From the NCBI GenBank assembly GCA_023425645.1, contig JAFACG010000049.1, positions 1 through 49,000 of the forward strand: 49,000 bases of DNA. Direction: 5' to 3'. The notes under the pieces are model-generated. The model ran no database searches and was not told the origin of the DNA. It worked only from the letters and a program-made list of their open reading frames with translations. This document shows, piece after piece, positions 28,014 through 38,167 of the stretch. Positions within the stretch are counted from its first letter, which is position 1. Each line of letters starts with the position of its first letter. Source of the stretch: Pseudomonadota bacterium (GTDB lineage Bacteria; Pseudomonadota; Gammaproteobacteria; Burkholderiales; Burkholderiaceae_B). Made by a program: the position numbers and the translations under genes.

Positions 28014-28042
28014 AAAAGCCCGCGCAATGCGCGGGCTTTTTT
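28014..28042. terminator. Terminator between fumarase and folK
   Basis: The 12-bp stem AAAAGCCCGCGC / GCGCGGGCTTTT with a 3-nt loop has A and T flanks on either side, so it probably serves both converging units. Confidence 0.92.
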
Positions 28043-28066
28043 CGTGTCGCCCTGTGTCCGACGGCT

Positions 28067-28552
28067 TCAATCCAGCGGAGCGATGTCCTGGTCGCCGACG
28101 CGGGCCAGCGAATCGGACAGGCTGCCCTGGGCCAGACGCAATCCGGGGGCCAGCTCCGCCAGGGGAACCAGCACGAAGGCGCGCTCGTGCATGCGTGGAT
28201 GGGGCACGGTCAGGCGCCCGTGGGAGATGGACACGTCGCCGTACAGCAGCAGGTCCAGGTCCAGGGTGCGCGGCGCGTTGCGGTACAGGCGGGTGCGGCC
28301 ATGCTCCAGTTCGATGGCCTGCAGGCGGTCCAGCAGCTCCAGCGCCGACAGGGTGCAGCGCAGGCGCGCCACGGTATTGGTGTAGTCCGGACCGCCGGCA
28401 TCGACCGGCGCCGTGCGGTAGAAGCGCGCCAGCTCCAGGTCCTGCACGCCGGGCGTGGCGGCCAGTTCGGCGGCGGCGGCCTCCAGCGTCTGGCGGGCCT
28501 GTCCCAGGTTGGCGCCCATGCCCACGTAGGCGGTGACCAGGGGCGCGCTCAT
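28067..28552 (-). CDS. folK: 2-amino-4-hydroxy-6-hydroxymethyldihydropteridine pyrophosphokinase FolK
   Basis: This enzyme transfers pyrophosphate from ATP to 6-hydroxymethyl-7,8-dihydropterin in folate synthesis. It has 161 residues. The N-terminal VTAYVGMGANLG and the catalytic RTLDLDLLLYGD and HPRMHERAFVLVPL motifs are complete. The ATG overlaps the pcnB stop by 4 nt (28549-28552), a pairing shared with many proteobacteria (pcnB-folK). Confidence 0.96.
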   Translation of the reverse strand: MSAPLVTAYVGMGANLGQARQTLEAAAAELAATPGVQDLELARFYRTAPVDAGGPDYTNTVARLRCTLSALELLDRLQAIELEHGRTRLYRNAPRTLDLDLLLYGDVSISHGRLTVPHPRMHERAFVLVPLAELAPGLRLAQGSLSDSLARVGDQDIAPLD

Positions 28553-29925
28553 GCCTCGATGCCGCCGGCCTGCTGGGTGCGCTTGGCGTTGGAGCGCCGG
28601 CGGCGATTGCGGCGCTGGCCGCTGCGGGGCGCGGCGATGGCGCCGGCGGGCTTGCGCACGGCGATCATCTCGCTGCGCTCGTCATCGCCTGCATTGGCCA
28701 GGTCCATCCACCATTGCGCCAGCACGCTGTCCACTTCCTTGGCTTCGGCGCGCAGTTGCAGAAAGTCCACGGCGGCGCGAAAGCGCGGCTGTTCGGTCAT
28801 GCGCCAGATGGCGCGGTTGGCGACACGTTCGAAGCGCGGCTGCATGAACCAGATCTCGCGCATGTCGGACTGGTAGCGTTTCTGGATGGGCATGACGCGG
28901 GTCTGCGACTCGATGACCATATCGGCCGCCTCCAGCAAGGCTTGCTGGGGATGCTCGCCTTTGTCGCAGCGCAGCAGCCAATCCTTCTGGACCAGTTTCC
29001 AGAGCAGGCAGGCATAGATGAAGCTGGGGCTGACCGACTTGCCGGCGCGCACGCGGCTGTCGGTGCGGGCCAGCGCCATGTCCAGGAAGGCCTCGCCGTC
29101 GGGCAGGTTCTGCAGGGGCTCGATCATGGGCAGCAGCTTGTTGTGCAGCCCTTCGTCCTGCAGGCGGCGGATGCAGTCCATGGCGTGCCCGCAATTGAGC
29201 AGCTTGAGGGTCTCGTCGCACAGGCGCGATTCGGGCACGTTCTCGATCAGGCGCGAGAGGCGCTTGATGGGCTCGTGCGTCTTCGCTTCGATGGACGCGT
29301 CCAGCTTGGCGGCGAAGCGCACGGCGCGCAGCATGCGCACGGGGTCTTCGCGATAGCGGGTCTCGGGGTCGCCGATGATGCGCACCAGGCGTTCTTTCAG
29401 ATCGGCCACGCCGTTGTGGTAATCGATGACGGTCTCGGACAGCGGGTTGTAATACAGCGCATTCAGGGTGAAGTCGCGGCGCGCGGCGTCGTCCTGCAGC
29501 GTGCCGAATTCGTTGTCGCGCAGGATGCGGCCGTGCTCGTCGGTCTGCTTGCCGCTGTCGTCGGCCCGGAAGGTCGAGGTCTCGATGATTTCCTGGCCGA
29601 AGACCACGTGCACCAGCCGGAAGCGCCGTCCTATGATGCGCGCGCGCCGGAACAGGGCGCGGATCTGCTCGGGCGTGGCGTTGGTCGCCACGTCGAAGTC
29701 CTTGGGCTCCAGGCCCACGATCAGGTCGCGCACGGCCCCGCCCACCACATAGGCTTCATAGCCGTGCTGGCTGAGGACTTCGCAGACCTTGACGGCATGG
29801 CGCGAGACCAGGCGCCGGTCTACGCCGTGCTCCTGGCGCTCGTAGCGGCGCGGTCCGTTGGGGCGGGCGCGCTGGGCCGGATTCAGGAGCCGGCTGACGA
29901 ATGTTTTTATTGTCCGTTTAAGCAT
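28549..29925 (-). CDS. pcnB: Poly(A) polymerase I PcnB
   Basis: Adds 3' poly(A) tails that speed RNA decay. It has 458 residues. The nucleotidyltransferase domain holds VGGAVRD (61-67) and the catalytic DFD (76-78). RRDFTLNALYYNP and the YREDPVRMLRAVRFAAKL motif (following an RIIGDPETR lead-in) mark the class II nucleotidyltransferase family. The long basic C-terminal tail (RRNRRRRSNAKR near 440-452) and the presence of folK downstream favour poly(A) polymerase over CCA-adding enzyme. Confidence 0.95.
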   Translation of the reverse strand: MLKRTIKTFVSRLLNPAQRARPNGPRRYERQEHGVDRRLVSRHAVKVCEVLSQHGYEAYVVGGAVRDLIVGLEPKDFDVATNATPEQIRALFRRARIIGRRFRLVHVVFGQEIIETSTFRADDSGKQTDEHGRILRDNEFGTLQDDAARRDFTLNALYYNPLSETVIDYHNGVADLKERLVRIIGDPETRYREDPVRMLRAVRFAAKLDASIEAKTHEPIKRLSRLIENVPESRLCDETLKLLNCGHAMDCIRRLQDEGLHNKLLPMIEPLQNLPDGEAFLDMALARTDSRVRAGKSVSPSFIYACLLWKLVQKDWLLRCDKGEHPQQALLEAADMVIESQTRVMPIQKRYQSDMREIWFMQPRFERVANRAIWRMTEQPRFRAAVDFLQLRAEAKEVDSVLAQWWMDLANAGDDERSEMIAVRKPAGAIAAPRSGQRRNRRRRSNAKRTQQAGGIEA

Positions 29926-29935
29926 GCGTTCGATT

Positions 29936-30637
29936 TTACGATTTGCTGTCCATCATGTCAGCGAACAGATCGATGACGGCCCAGCCGCGCTCGACGGCCA
30001 CGCTGCGCAGGCGGTCGCTGGGATTGGTGGCCACGGGGTGGCTGACCACCTCCATCAGGGGCAGGTCATTGGGCGAGTCGCTGTAGAACCAGCTGCGCTC
30101 GAAATCGGAGAGGGTCTTTCCCATGCCTTGCAGCCACTGGTTGACCCGGATGATCTTGCCTGCCTGGAAGCTGGGCACGCCGGCGATCTTGCCGGTGTAT
30201 CGACCGTCGAGCATTTCCGGCGTGGTGGCGATCAGGTGCTGCACGCCCAGGGCGGCCGCGATGGGACGGGTGACGAATTCATTGGTGGCGGTGACGATGG
30301 CCACCAGGTGGCCCTGGTCCTGGTGCTGCGCCAGCAGCTCGCGCGCGGCCGGGGTGATGGAGGGCAGGATGATGGCCTGCATGAATTCGTCCTGCCAGGC
30401 GAGCAGTTCCTCCTGAGTGCCGCGGGTCAGCAGGCCCAGCATGAATTCGGCCGACTCCTCGGCGGTGAGCAGGCCCTGGTTGTAGCGTTCCATCAGGTCT
30501 TCATTGCGGCGCACGGCTTCGAGCGGGTCGCCGGCGCGGCCGCTGCGGGCCAGGAAGTCCGCCCATTGGTAATCGCTGTCCAGGGGAAGCAGGGTGTGGT
30601 CCAGATCGAAAAGGGCGATAGAGGAAGTGGCAGTCAT
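29936..30637 (-). CDS. HAD-IB family phosphatase (SerB-like)
   Basis: A 233-residue HAD-superfamily hydrolase. Motif I is FDLDHTLLP (nucleophile Asp11, acid Asp13), motif II is VTATNEF, and motif III/IV is in FYSDSPNDLPLM. The helical cap insert after motif I places it in subfamily IB, near phosphoserine phosphatase, but the substrate is not determined. The gene sits between hda (3-nt gap) and pcnB (10-nt gap), a conserved betaproteobacterial order. Confidence 0.88.
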   Translation of the reverse strand: MTATSSIALFDLDHTLLPLDSDYQWADFLARSGRAGDPLEAVRRNEDLMERYNQGLLTAEESAEFMLGLLTRGTQEELLAWQDEFMQAIILPSITPAARELLAQHQDQGHLVAIVTATNEFVTRPIAAALGVQHLIATTPEMLDGRYTGKIAGVPSFQAGKIIRVNQWLQGMGKTLSDFERSWFYSDSPNDLPLMEVVSHPVATNPSDRLRSVAVERGWAVIDLFADMMDSKS

Positions 30638-30640
30638 GAC

Positions 30641-31339
30641 TCAGGAAGAGGATTGGGTCCGGCTGTTGGCCAGCAGTTCTTTGAGCAGGGGCAAAGTGAT
30701 GGGGCGTTTCTTTACCAATGAATAATTGTCCAGCGCGTCGACCAGGGCGCTCAGGCGATTCATGTCGCGCGCGTAGTGGGTCAGGATCCAGGCGATGACT
30801 TCGGCCTGAAGCTGCAGGCCGCGCGCCTGGGCCCGCTGCTGCATGGCCTCGGCCCGGTGGGCGTCCGACAGGTGCTCCAGGCGAAAGACCAGGTCCCAGC
30901 CCAGCCGGGTGCGCAGGTCTTCGCGCACGGACATGGCCTTGGGCGCGCGGTCGCCCGACACCACCAGCGTGAAGGCGTCCGTCCGGGTGGCCGATTCGCG
31001 CCAGCGATTGTACAGTGCAAACACGGCCGCCTGGCCGGCCTGGTCGAAACGTTCTATATCGTCCACAGCCACCAGCCCGGGCGGGGGCCTGTCGTCGGTC
31101 GCGATGCGAAGAATGGGTTGCGGGGGATCATCTGCACTAAAATAGCGGCTGTCATCCCGGCTGGCCATGGCCCGCAGCAAGTGCGTGCGGCCCGCGCCGG
31201 GCGGTCCCCACAGATAGACCGCACGTCCTGGAGCGCACTGGCGCAGGGCCTGCAGCGCAGCCTGGTTCGCTCCGGCAACAAAGTTGTCCAGAGAAGCAGG
31301 CGGCGCTGGAGATATATCCAGAATCAGTTGCTCGGTCAT
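30641..31339 (-). CDS. hda: DnaA regulatory inactivator Hda
   Basis: Hda binds the DNA-loaded beta clamp and stimulates ATP hydrolysis by DnaA, preventing re-initiation. It has 232 residues. The N-terminal clamp-binding peptide QLILDI (4-9) is present. The Walker A is GPPGAGRTH (45-53) with Arg in place of Lys, as in E. coli Hda. The Arg-finger region ([16 protein letters not shown]) follows. ATG 31339 is chosen because it gives the MTEQLILDI start; the ribosome binding site is weak. Divergent from purM across only 54 nt. Confidence 0.93.
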   Translation of the reverse strand: MTEQLILDISPAPPASLDNFVAGANQAALQALRQCAPGRAVYLWGPPGAGRTHLLRAMASRDDSRYFSADDPPQPILRIATDDRPPPGLVAVDDIERFDQAGQAAVFALYNRWRESATRTDAFTLVVSGDRAPKAMSVREDLRTRLGWDLVFRLEHLSDAHRAEAMQQRAQARGLQLQAEVIAWILTHYARDMNRLSALVDALDNYSLVKKRPITLPLLKELLANSRTQSSS

Positions 31340-31393
31340 GTGTCGTACAATTTCGTCCAACTCGCAATTTTCACATATCCCACGGCTTTTCTC

Positions 31394-32443
31394 ATGAAAA
31401 ACAATTCTTCTGTTTCCCTGACCTACCGCGATGCAGGCGTGGATATCGACGCGGGCGATGCCCTGGTCGATCGCATCAAGCCACTGGCCGCCAAGACCAT
31501 GCGCGCGGGCGTCATGGCTGGAATCGGAGGCTTTGGCGCACTGTTCGAAGTGCCTGCCCACCTCAAGGAGCCGGTGCTGGTTTCGGGGACCGACGGCGTC
31601 GGCACCAAACTGCGCCTGGCATTCGACTGGCAGCGCCATGACACCGTGGGCATAGACCTGGTGGCCATGAGTGTGAACGACATTCTAGTCCAGGGCGCCG
31701 AACCCTTGTACTTCCTGGATTATTTCGCCTGCGGCAAGCTGTCGGTGGACACCGCCGCCCAGGTGGTGGGTGGCATCGCCAAAGGGTGCGAACTGTCCGG
31801 CTGCGCCCTGATCGGCGGCGAGACGGCCGAGATGCCCGGCATGTACCCCGAGGGCGAGTACGACCTGGCCGGCTTCGCGGTCGGCGCGGTGGAGAAGTCC
31901 CGCATCATCGACGGCAAGTCCATCGCCGCGGGCGATGTGGTGCTGGGCCTGGCCTCCAGCGGCGCGCACTCCAACGGCTATTCGCTGATCCGCAAGATCC
32001 TGGCGCACGCCAACGCCAAGCCCACCGACGAGCTGGACGGCCGTCCCCTGGCGGACGTGGTCATGGAGCCCACCCGCATCTACGTGAAATCCGTCCTGGC
32101 CGCCCTGGCCGCGCACGGCACGGACATCAAGGGCCTGGCCCACATCACCGGCGGCGGCCTGCTGGAGAACGTGCCCCGCATCCTGCAGGATCACCTGACG
32201 GCCAGCCTGCGCCGCGATTCCTGGACCATGCCGGCCCTGTTCCAATGGCTGCAGGCCAACGGCAACGTGGCCGACGAGGAAATGTACCGGGTCTTCAACT
32301 GCGGCATCGGCATGGTCATCATCGTTTCCGCCGAACAGGCCCAGGCCGTCAGCGCCACGCTGCAGGCCCAGGGCGAGCAGGTCTGGACGTTGGGCGAGAT
32401 CGTCGAGCGCGCAGAAGGCCAGCCCCAGACCGTGGTGGTCTGA
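31394..32443 (+). CDS. purM: Phosphoribosylformylglycinamidine cyclo-ligase (AIR synthetase) PurM
   Basis: The fifth step of purine synthesis, closing the imidazole ring. It has 349 residues. Conserved features include [18 protein letters not shown] at the start, [12 protein letters not shown], the ATP-site [11 protein letters not shown] and [12 protein letters not shown]. Start ATG 31394 gives the family N-terminus; the Shine-Dalgarno is not obvious. The next gene downstream is convergent and a strong terminator separates them. Confidence 0.97.
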   Translation: MKNNSSVSLTYRDAGVDIDAGDALVDRIKPLAAKTMRAGVMAGIGGFGALFEVPAHLKEPVLVSGTDGVGTKLRLAFDWQRHDTVGIDLVAMSVNDILVQGAEPLYFLDYFACGKLSVDTAAQVVGGIAKGCELSGCALIGGETAEMPGMYPEGEYDLAGFAVGAVEKSRIIDGKSIAAGDVVLGLASSGAHSNGYSLIRKILAHANAKPTDELDGRPLADVVMEPTRIYVKSVLAALAAHGTDIKGLAHITGGGLLENVPRILQDHLTASLRRDSWTMPALFQWLQANGNVADEEMYRVFNCGIGMVIIVSAEQAQAVSATLQAQGEQVWTLGEIVERAEGQPQTVVV

Positions 32444-32476
32444 CGCGCACGCATTCCGCTGGCGGCATAGTAAGAG

Positions 32477-32507
32477 CCCGATCCCGCTGCGGGGTCGGGT
32501 TTTTTTT
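32477..32507 (+). terminator. Rho-independent terminator after purM
   Basis: The 10-bp stem CCCGATCCCG / CGGGGTCGGG (one G-T pair) is followed by eight T residues. Confidence 0.92.
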
Positions 32508-32567
32508 GGGGGGGAGCTGGTCCGGTCCTGTGCTGCGCCGGGTCAGCCGTGCTGTCGATCAGCCTTT

Positions 32568-33509
32568 TCAAGCCGCGGGCCAGTACTCCCGCACGATCTC
32601 GCATACCTGTTGGGGCGCGTCGGACGCCAGGCAATCCACCTGGCGGCGTTCCGGCTCGCTGCGCAGCCAGGTCAATTGGCGCTTGGCCAGTTGGCGGGTG
32701 GCCGCGATGGCCTGCTCCACGGCCTGCTCCAGGCTGGTTTGTCCGTCCAGGTAGTCCCAGATCTGCCGATAGCCCACGCAGCGCACCGACGGCAGGCCAA
32801 TGTGCAGGTCGCCGCGTTCGTACAGGGCGCGCACCTCGTCCACCAGTCCCTGTTCCACCATGGCGTGATAGCGCTGGGCGATGCGCGCATGCAGCTGCAG
32901 CCGGTCCGAGGGCTCCAGGCTCAGCGTGACGTAGTGCAGGCCGTCGTCCTGAGCAGGGCGCTGCTCCTTCAGCCAGACACTCATCGGGCGACCGCTGGAC
33001 AGGTAGATTTCCAGGGCGCGCTGGATGCGCTGGCTATCGTTGGGCGCCAGGCGGGCGGCCGTCTCAGGATCGACCTGCGCCAGGCGCGCATGCACGGCGG
33101 GCCAGCCTTCCTGCCTGGCCTGCTCGTCCAACTGGTCGCGGATGGCCTGGTCTGCGCCGGGCAGATCGTTCAGGCCCTCCCGCAAGGCCTTGTAGTACAG
33201 CATGGTGCCGCCGCACAGCAGCGGCAGGCGGCCGCGGGCGCGGATGTCGCGGATCAGGGCGCCGGCGTCGGCGGTGAATTCCGCAGCCGAATACCGCTCG
33301 GCCGGGTCGCGGATGTCCAGCAGGTGGTGGGGGATGGCCGCCTGCTCCTGTGCCGAAGGCTTGGCCGTGCCTATGTCCATGTCCCGGTAGATGGTGGCCG
33401 AGTCCATGACGATGATCTCTATCGGCCAATGCTGCGTCAGCGTGTGGGTGGTCGCGCTCTTGCCGCTGGCCGTGGGGCCGGCCAGGCACAGTATGGGTAA
33501 ATCCGTCAT
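32568..33509 (-). CDS. miaA: tRNA dimethylallyltransferase MiaA
   Basis: Isopentenylates A37 of tRNAs that read codons starting with U. It has 313 residues. The P-loop GPTASGKS is at 11-18; [18 protein letters not shown] and [15 protein letters not shown] are family motifs. ATG 33509 overlaps the mutL stop by 4 nt (ATGA), so it is translationally coupled; longer upstream starts would lie inside mutL. The mutL-miaA order is conserved in proteobacteria. Confidence 0.96.
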   Translation of the reverse strand: MTDLPILCLAGPTASGKSATTHTLTQHWPIEIIVMDSATIYRDMDIGTAKPSAQEQAAIPHHLLDIRDPAERYSAAEFTADAGALIRDIRARGRLPLLCGGTMLYYKALREGLNDLPGADQAIRDQLDEQARQEGWPAVHARLAQVDPETAARLAPNDSQRIQRALEIYLSSGRPMSVWLKEQRPAQDDGLHYVTLSLEPSDRLQLHARIAQRYHAMVEQGLVDEVRALYERGDLHIGLPSVRCVGYRQIWDYLDGQTSLEQAVEQAIAATRQLAKRQLTWLRSEPERRQVDCLASDAPQQVCEIVREYWPAA

Positions 33510-35344
33510 TGTCCACGCATGAAGAGTTTGTCCAGTTCGCTGAGTTTCCACTGGAACCAGGTAGGGCGGCCATGATTGCACAGATCGGCGCGGTCTGTCT
33601 GCTCCATCTTGCGCAGCAGGGCGTTCATCTCCGGGATGGTCAGGCGCCGGTTCGCGCGTACCGCGCCGTGGCAGGCCATGGTGGACAGCAGCTCGTTGCG
33701 CTGCTCGGCCAGATGGCGGGACGAGCCGACCTGGGCCAGGTCGCGCAGCACGCCGCGCGCCAGCGATTCGATGTCGCCTTGCGCCAGCAGGGCGGGGACG
33801 GCGCGTACGGCCAGGGTGGCGGGGCCGGCGGGGCTCAGGGCCAGGCCCAGTTCGGCCAGGGTGTCCTGGTGTTCGTCCACCAGGGCGATGTCGCTTTCCG
33901 TGCAGGCGAAGACCACCGGCACCAGCAGGTCCTGGCGGGGCAGTTCGCGCCCGTCCAGCGCTTGCTTGAGCTGCTCGTAGACCACGCGCTCATGCGCGGC
34001 GTGCATGTCCACCAGGATCAGTCCCTGGCGGGTCTCGGACAGGATGTAGATGCCGTGCAGCTGGCCCAGCGCCATGCCCAGGGGAAATTCGTCCGGCGCG
34101 GCGTCATCCGCGGGCGCCTGGGGTTCGACGGGGCGATACAGGCTTTTCCAGTCCGTGGGACGCGCCATGGCGGGTTCGCGCAGGCTGAAGCTGGACTGCC
34201 AGCCCTGGCGGGCCGGATGCGTGTAGGGCATGCCCGTCACGGCGTGGGATTCGCGCTCCTGCGGCGCCAAGCCCGCTGGGACGCCGGCGGAGGAGTCCGC
34301 AGGGGCGGGCGCGCCGGCGGGCAGAGGCATGGCGCCTACGTGCGTGTCGCCGGCCATGCTGCCCTGCGCCAGGGTCTGGCTCAGGGTCTGGAGCACGAAG
34401 CGGTAGACCGCGCCGCTGTCGCGAAAGCGCACCTCGTGCTTGGCCGGGTGCACGTTCACGTCCAGGGTGGACGGATCTATGTCCAGGAACAGCGCATAGG
34501 CCGGCTGGCGGTCGCCGTGCAGCACGTCCGCGTAGGCGCTGCGTATGGCGTGGGCCACCGTGCGGTCGCGCACGAAGCGGCCATTGACGAACAGAAACTG
34601 CTTGTCGGCGCTGGGACGGGCATGCGCCGGGTGGATGATCAGGCCGCGCAGCCCGATCAGCCCCTGCTCCTGCCCCACGGGCAGGCTCTGGTCCACGAAA
34701 TCCTTGCCCAGGATGTCCAGCAGGCGCTGTTCCAGCGAGCCGGCGCGCCAGTGGCGCTGGGGCTTGTCATTGTGGAACAGGCGAAAGGCGATCTGCGGCT
34801 GCGCCAGCGCGATGCGTTCCAGGGCCGTGACGCAGTGGCCGTACTCGGTGCCTTCGGTGCGCAGGAACTTGCGGCGCGCAGGGATCTCGTCGAACAACTG
34901 GCGCACGTCCACGCGAGTGCCGATCTGGCCGGATGCGGGTTCGGCGCCCGGTTGGCCGGGGACGTATTCCCAGGCGTGGGCATCGTCCTGCGTGCGTGAA
35001 TTCAAGGTCAGGCGCGCCACCGAGGCGATGGAGGGCAGGGCCTCGCCGCGAAAACCCATGGAGGCCACGGATTCCAGCTCGTCCAGCGTGCGTATCTTGC
35101 TGGTGGCGTGCTGCTGCAGGGCCAGCGGCAGTTCATCCCGGGGAATGCCGTGACCGTCGTCGCTGACCGAGATGCGCCGTATGCCGCCGCCGTCCAGGCG
35201 GATCTCGATGGAGCGGGCGCCGGCGTCGATGGCGTTTTCCAGCAGCTCCTTCAAGACCGAGGCGGGGCGCTCGATGACCTCGCCGGCCGCGATTTGGCTT
35301 ACAAGCAAGTCGGGGAGTGGGATAATACTGCGGCGTGATGACAT
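33506..35344 (-). CDS. mutL: DNA mismatch repair protein MutL (endonuclease type)
   Basis: The mismatch repair coordinator linking MutS to downstream steps. It has 612 residues: an N-terminal GHKL ATPase ([20 protein letters not shown], then DDGHGIP and [14 protein letters not shown]), a proline-rich linker (about 340-420) and a C-terminal dimerisation domain. The C-domain carries the metal endonuclease motif [12 protein letters not shown] (DxHAx2Ex4E), with supporting ACHGAVRA and CNHGRP motifs. This form nicks DNA itself, unlike E. coli MutL, and fits an organism without MutH. Confidence 0.95.
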   Translation of the reverse strand: MSSRRSIIPLPDLLVSQIAAGEVIERPASVLKELLENAIDAGARSIEIRLDGGGIRRISVSDDGHGIPRDELPLALQQHATSKIRTLDELESVASMGFRGEALPSIASVARLTLNSRTQDDAHAWEYVPGQPGAEPASGQIGTRVDVRQLFDEIPARRKFLRTEGTEYGHCVTALERIALAQPQIAFRLFHNDKPQRHWRAGSLEQRLLDILGKDFVDQSLPVGQEQGLIGLRGLIIHPAHARPSADKQFLFVNGRFVRDRTVAHAIRSAYADVLHGDRQPAYALFLDIDPSTLDVNVHPAKHEVRFRDSGAVYRFVLQTLSQTLAQGSMAGDTHVGAMPLPAGAPAPADSSAGVPAGLAPQERESHAVTGMPYTHPARQGWQSSFSLREPAMARPTDWKSLYRPVEPQAPADDAAPDEFPLGMALGQLHGIYILSETRQGLILVDMHAAHERVVYEQLKQALDGRELPRQDLLVPVVFACTESDIALVDEHQDTLAELGLALSPAGPATLAVRAVPALLAQGDIESLARGVLRDLAQVGSSRHLAEQRNELLSTMACHGAVRANRRLTIPEMNALLRKMEQTDRADLCNHGRPTWFQWKLSELDKLFMRGQ

Positions 35345-35583
35345 GGGGCGTCTTGCCTCGTGTTTGATCGGTGTCGGGCCGGCTGTTGCGGGCCCGCGGG
35401 TTTTAAACGGTAACGGTTTATTTTACTAGCTTATTCTATGATGTCCGTCCGGCCGTCCCAAGGTAAAACGCGCCTCCTTGGGGATGAGCCCGGGCCCATG
35501 GCAATCCCTGCGGACCGCCATGCGCCTGGCGAATCGGAGCGGCAAGCCGAAGGCGCGGCGCGGTTTCTTTTTGGTGTCGAGAT

Positions 35584-36237
35584 ATGCCCGATTTATTCAG
35601 CATGATTCTCCATATTGACCAGTACCTGGGCATCTGGGTCGAGCAATATGGAGCCTGGATCTACCTTATTCTGTTCCTGATCGTATTTGGCGAGACCGGC
35701 CTTGTGGTCCTGCCTTTCCTGCCGGGCGATTCGCTCCTGTTCATCGCCGGCGCATTCGGCGCTTCGGGCATGCTCGATCCTGTCCTGCTGGGCGGCCTGC
35801 TGATCGTGGGCGCCATCCTGGGAAATACAGTTAACTATTATGTGGGGCGTTTCATCGGTCCCAAGGTGTTCACCACGGATTCGCGCTTCCTGGATCGCAA
35901 GGCCCTGATCAAGACGCACACCTTCTATGAAAAACACGGCGGCAAGACCATCGTGATATCCCGCTTTCTGCCCATATTCCGCACCTTCGCGCCGTTCGTG
36001 GCCGGGGTGGGCCAGATGAACGCCCTGCGTTTCCAGCTCTATAACGTCGCCGGCGCCGTCCTGTGGGTGGGCGGCCTGATCACGCTGGGTTTTTTCTTCG
36101 GCAACGTGCCTTTCATCAAGGCGCATCTGAACACCATCGTGCTGATCGGCATCAGCGCGGCCGCGGTGCCCGTGGTGGCGGGCGCGCTGTGGAAGCTGTT
36201 CAAGCGCAAGGCCAAGGGCGATGCGCCCCTGAGCTGA
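35584..36237 (+). CDS. DedA-family membrane protein
   Basis: A 217-residue inner-membrane protein of the DedA/SNARE-associated family; several members act as undecaprenyl phosphate or phospholipid flippases. The conserved stretch VFGETGLVVLPFLPGDSLLF (35-54) carries the membrane Glu, and SRFLPIFRTFAPFVAGVGQM (about 126-145) carries the paired arginines required for function. Length and topology are typical. The Shine-Dalgarno before ATG 35584 is weak. It sits between mutL and amiC, which are neighbours in E. coli, so dedA interrupts that conserved run. Confidence 0.93.
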   Translation: MPDLFSMILHIDQYLGIWVEQYGAWIYLILFLIVFGETGLVVLPFLPGDSLLFIAGAFGASGMLDPVLLGGLLIVGAILGNTVNYYVGRFIGPKVFTTDSRFLDRKALIKTHTFYEKHGGKTIVISRFLPIFRTFAPFVAGVGQMNALRFQLYNVAGAVLWVGGLITLGFFFGNVPFIKAHLNTIVLIGISAAAVPVVAGALWKLFKRKAKGDAPLS

Positions 36238-36285
36238 CTGTCCAGCGAAGCGCCGGGGCGGCACATGCCTGTTCCGGGCGCCGAC

Positions 36286-36317
36286 AAAAAAAACCGGCCT
36301 GGGGGCCGGTTTTTTTT
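36286..36317. terminator. Bidirectional terminator between dedA and amiC
   Basis: The stem A-run-CCGGCC / GGCCGG-T-run with loop TGGG has eight A residues on one side and eight T on the other, serving both converging genes. Confidence 0.94.
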
Positions 36318-36330
36318 GGGAGCGGATGTT

Positions 36331-37698
36331 TCAGCCGCGGCTGGCCAGGGCCGGAAACTCCGCGAAATAGCCGCGTATGCCGGTCAGCATGGCCTGGGCG
36401 ATCTTGTCCTGGTGGGAGGCGCTGCGCAGCAGACGTTCCTCTTCGGGATTGCTGATGAAAGCGGTCTCGATGAGGATGGACGGGATGTCCGGGGCCTTGA
36501 GCACGGCGAAGCCCGCGCGCTCCACATTGTTCTTGTGCAGGCGATTGATCTTGCCGATCTCGCCCAGCACGCGCGAGCCGACCTTGACCGAATCGTTGAT
36601 CTGCGCCGCCGTGGACAAGTCGAGCAGGATCTGCGCCACCTGGCGGTTGTGCGAGCCCAGGTTGATGCCGCCGATCAGGTCGGCGTCGTTTTCCTTCTTG
36701 GCCAGCCAGCGGGCCGCCGAGCTGGTGGCGCCGTTCTGCGACAGGGCGTAGATGGACGAGCCGCGCGCGCTGGGCTTGATCCAGGCGTCGGCGTGGATGC
36801 TGATGAACAGGTCGGCCTTGACGCGCCGCGCCTTCTGCACGCGTACCTGCAGCGGCACGAAGAAGTCCGCGTCGCGCGTCAGGTAGGTGCGCATATTGGG
36901 CTGGGCGTCGATCAGGCGCTTCAGGCGCCGGGCGATGCTGAGTACCACGTCTTTCTCGCGCGTGCCCCCGGGGCCGATGGCGCCCGGGTCTTCGCCGCCG
37001 TGGCCGGGATCCAGCGCGATCAGCAGGGGGCGGTTGGGACTGCCGCTGGTGCTGGGCGCCGAGGGCGGCGAGGGCACGGCCACGGGCGGGGCCGGCGTGC
37101 GCGCCACCGGCGGCAGGGACTGGCCCTTGACCGTGGGCACGGGAGCGTCGGATGAATTCTGAGCCAGGCTTTCCAGCACGGAGGCCAGCGGATCGTTGTC
37201 GTCCTGGATCTGCAGGGCGACCAGCGGGTCCTGGGCGATGCGCGGATACAGGTCCAGCACCAGGCGGTATTTGTATTCGCCCACGGGCTTGAGGGTGAAG
37301 ATCTGGGGTGCGACGGCCTGCTTCAGGTCCAGCACCAGGCGCACCACGTCGGGGCGGTTCTGGCCCACGCGCACGGAGCGTATGTAGGGATCGTTGGGGC
37401 GGACCTTGGACACCAGTTCCTCGATGGTGCGGTTCATGGTCAGGCCCTGGATGTCCACCACCATGCGGTGGGGATTCTCCAGCGTGAAGTGCTCGGCCTT
37501 CAGTTCGCTGTCCATCTCCAGCGTGACGCGGGTGTATTCATCGGCGGGCCAGGTGCGGACGGCGACGATCGTGCTGGCCTTGGCCAGGCGCGGGATCACG
37601 GGCAGCAGGAACAGGGTGGTGGCCGTGGCGACGAATCGGCGACGAGCCTTGCCGGGGGCGCCTACTTCTGCTGGCTGGGGGCGAGTGTCGTAATCCAT
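36331..37698 (-). CDS. amiC: N-acetylmuramoyl-L-alanine amidase AmiC-like
   Basis: A periplasmic amidase that cleaves septal peptidoglycan during daughter-cell separation. It has 455 residues. The N-terminus has a twin-arginine-type signal (RRRF followed by VATATTLFLLP), consistent with Tat export as for AmiA/AmiC. An AMIN domain (about 45-150) targets the septum; a proline-rich linker (about 185-220) leads to the Amidase_3 zinc domain with ALDPGHGGEDPGA, ISIHADA and ETAFISN. The start lies inside tsaE (37-nt overlap). Confidence 0.93.
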   Translation of the reverse strand: MDYDTRPQPAEVGAPGKARRRFVATATTLFLLPVIPRLAKASTIVAVRTWPADEYTRVTLEMDSELKAEHFTLENPHRMVVDIQGLTMNRTIEELVSKVRPNDPYIRSVRVGQNRPDVVRLVLDLKQAVAPQIFTLKPVGEYKYRLVLDLYPRIAQDPLVALQIQDDNDPLASVLESLAQNSSDAPVPTVKGQSLPPVARTPAPPVAVPSPPSAPSTSGSPNRPLLIALDPGHGGEDPGAIGPGGTREKDVVLSIARRLKRLIDAQPNMRTYLTRDADFFVPLQVRVQKARRVKADLFISIHADAWIKPSARGSSIYALSQNGATSSAARWLAKKENDADLIGGINLGSHNRQVAQILLDLSTAAQINDSVKVGSRVLGEIGKINRLHKNNVERAGFAVLKAPDIPSILIETAFISNPEEERLLRSASHQDKIAQAMLTGIRGYFAEFPALASRG

Positions 37699-38162
37699 AG
37701 CGTTCCTTTGGCGCTGTGTGCATCCAGGGTGGCCAGACGACCGTCGCCACAGTAATCCAGGTGTAAATCCAGGTCGGGCGGGGGCAGTAAATTCCCTGCT
37801 TTTTCAGGCCATTCGATCAGCACGACCGCATTGTCTTGCAAAATATCACGAAAACCAGCATCCACCCATTCTCGTGAATCGCTAAATCTATAGAAATCAA
37901 GGTGATAGAAGTATAAGCTAGAAACTTTATAACTTTCAAGCAGGGCGTAGCTGGGGCTCTTGATCCGGCCGGCGACGCCGCAGGCGCGCAACAGCGCCCG
38001 CACGAAGTGCGTCTTGCCCGCGCCCAGGTCCCCGTGCAGGTGGATGCGCCCGCCGGGGCCCATGCCCGGCGCCTGCCCGGTCAGCAGCGGCGCGAAGCGT
38101 TCCGCCAGACGGGTGGTGGCTTCCTCGTCCGGCAGGGTCAGCGTCAGGGTGTCATGTGTCAT
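37662..38162 (-). CDS. tsaE: tRNA threonylcarbamoyladenosine biosynthesis ATPase TsaE
   Basis: The ATPase of the TsaBDE complex that makes t6A37 in ANN-decoding tRNAs. It has 166 residues. Walker A is GDLGAGKTHFVRALL; SPSYALLESY and the Walker B-like YHLDFYRF are typical. The gene starts 5 nt after the upstream AEC carrier gene and overlaps amiC, giving a likely AEC-tsaE-amiC unit. The tsaE-ami pairing is conserved in E. coli and Bordetella. Confidence 0.94.
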   Translation of the reverse strand: MTHDTLTLTLPDEEATTRLAERFAPLLTGQAPGMGPGGRIHLHGDLGAGKTHFVRALLRACGVAGRIKSPSYALLESYKVSSLYFYHLDFYRFSDSREWVDAGFRDILQDNAVVLIEWPEKAGNLLPPPDLDLHLDYCGDGRLATLDAHSAKGTLWITTLAPSQQK

Positions 38163-38167
38163 GGCGT

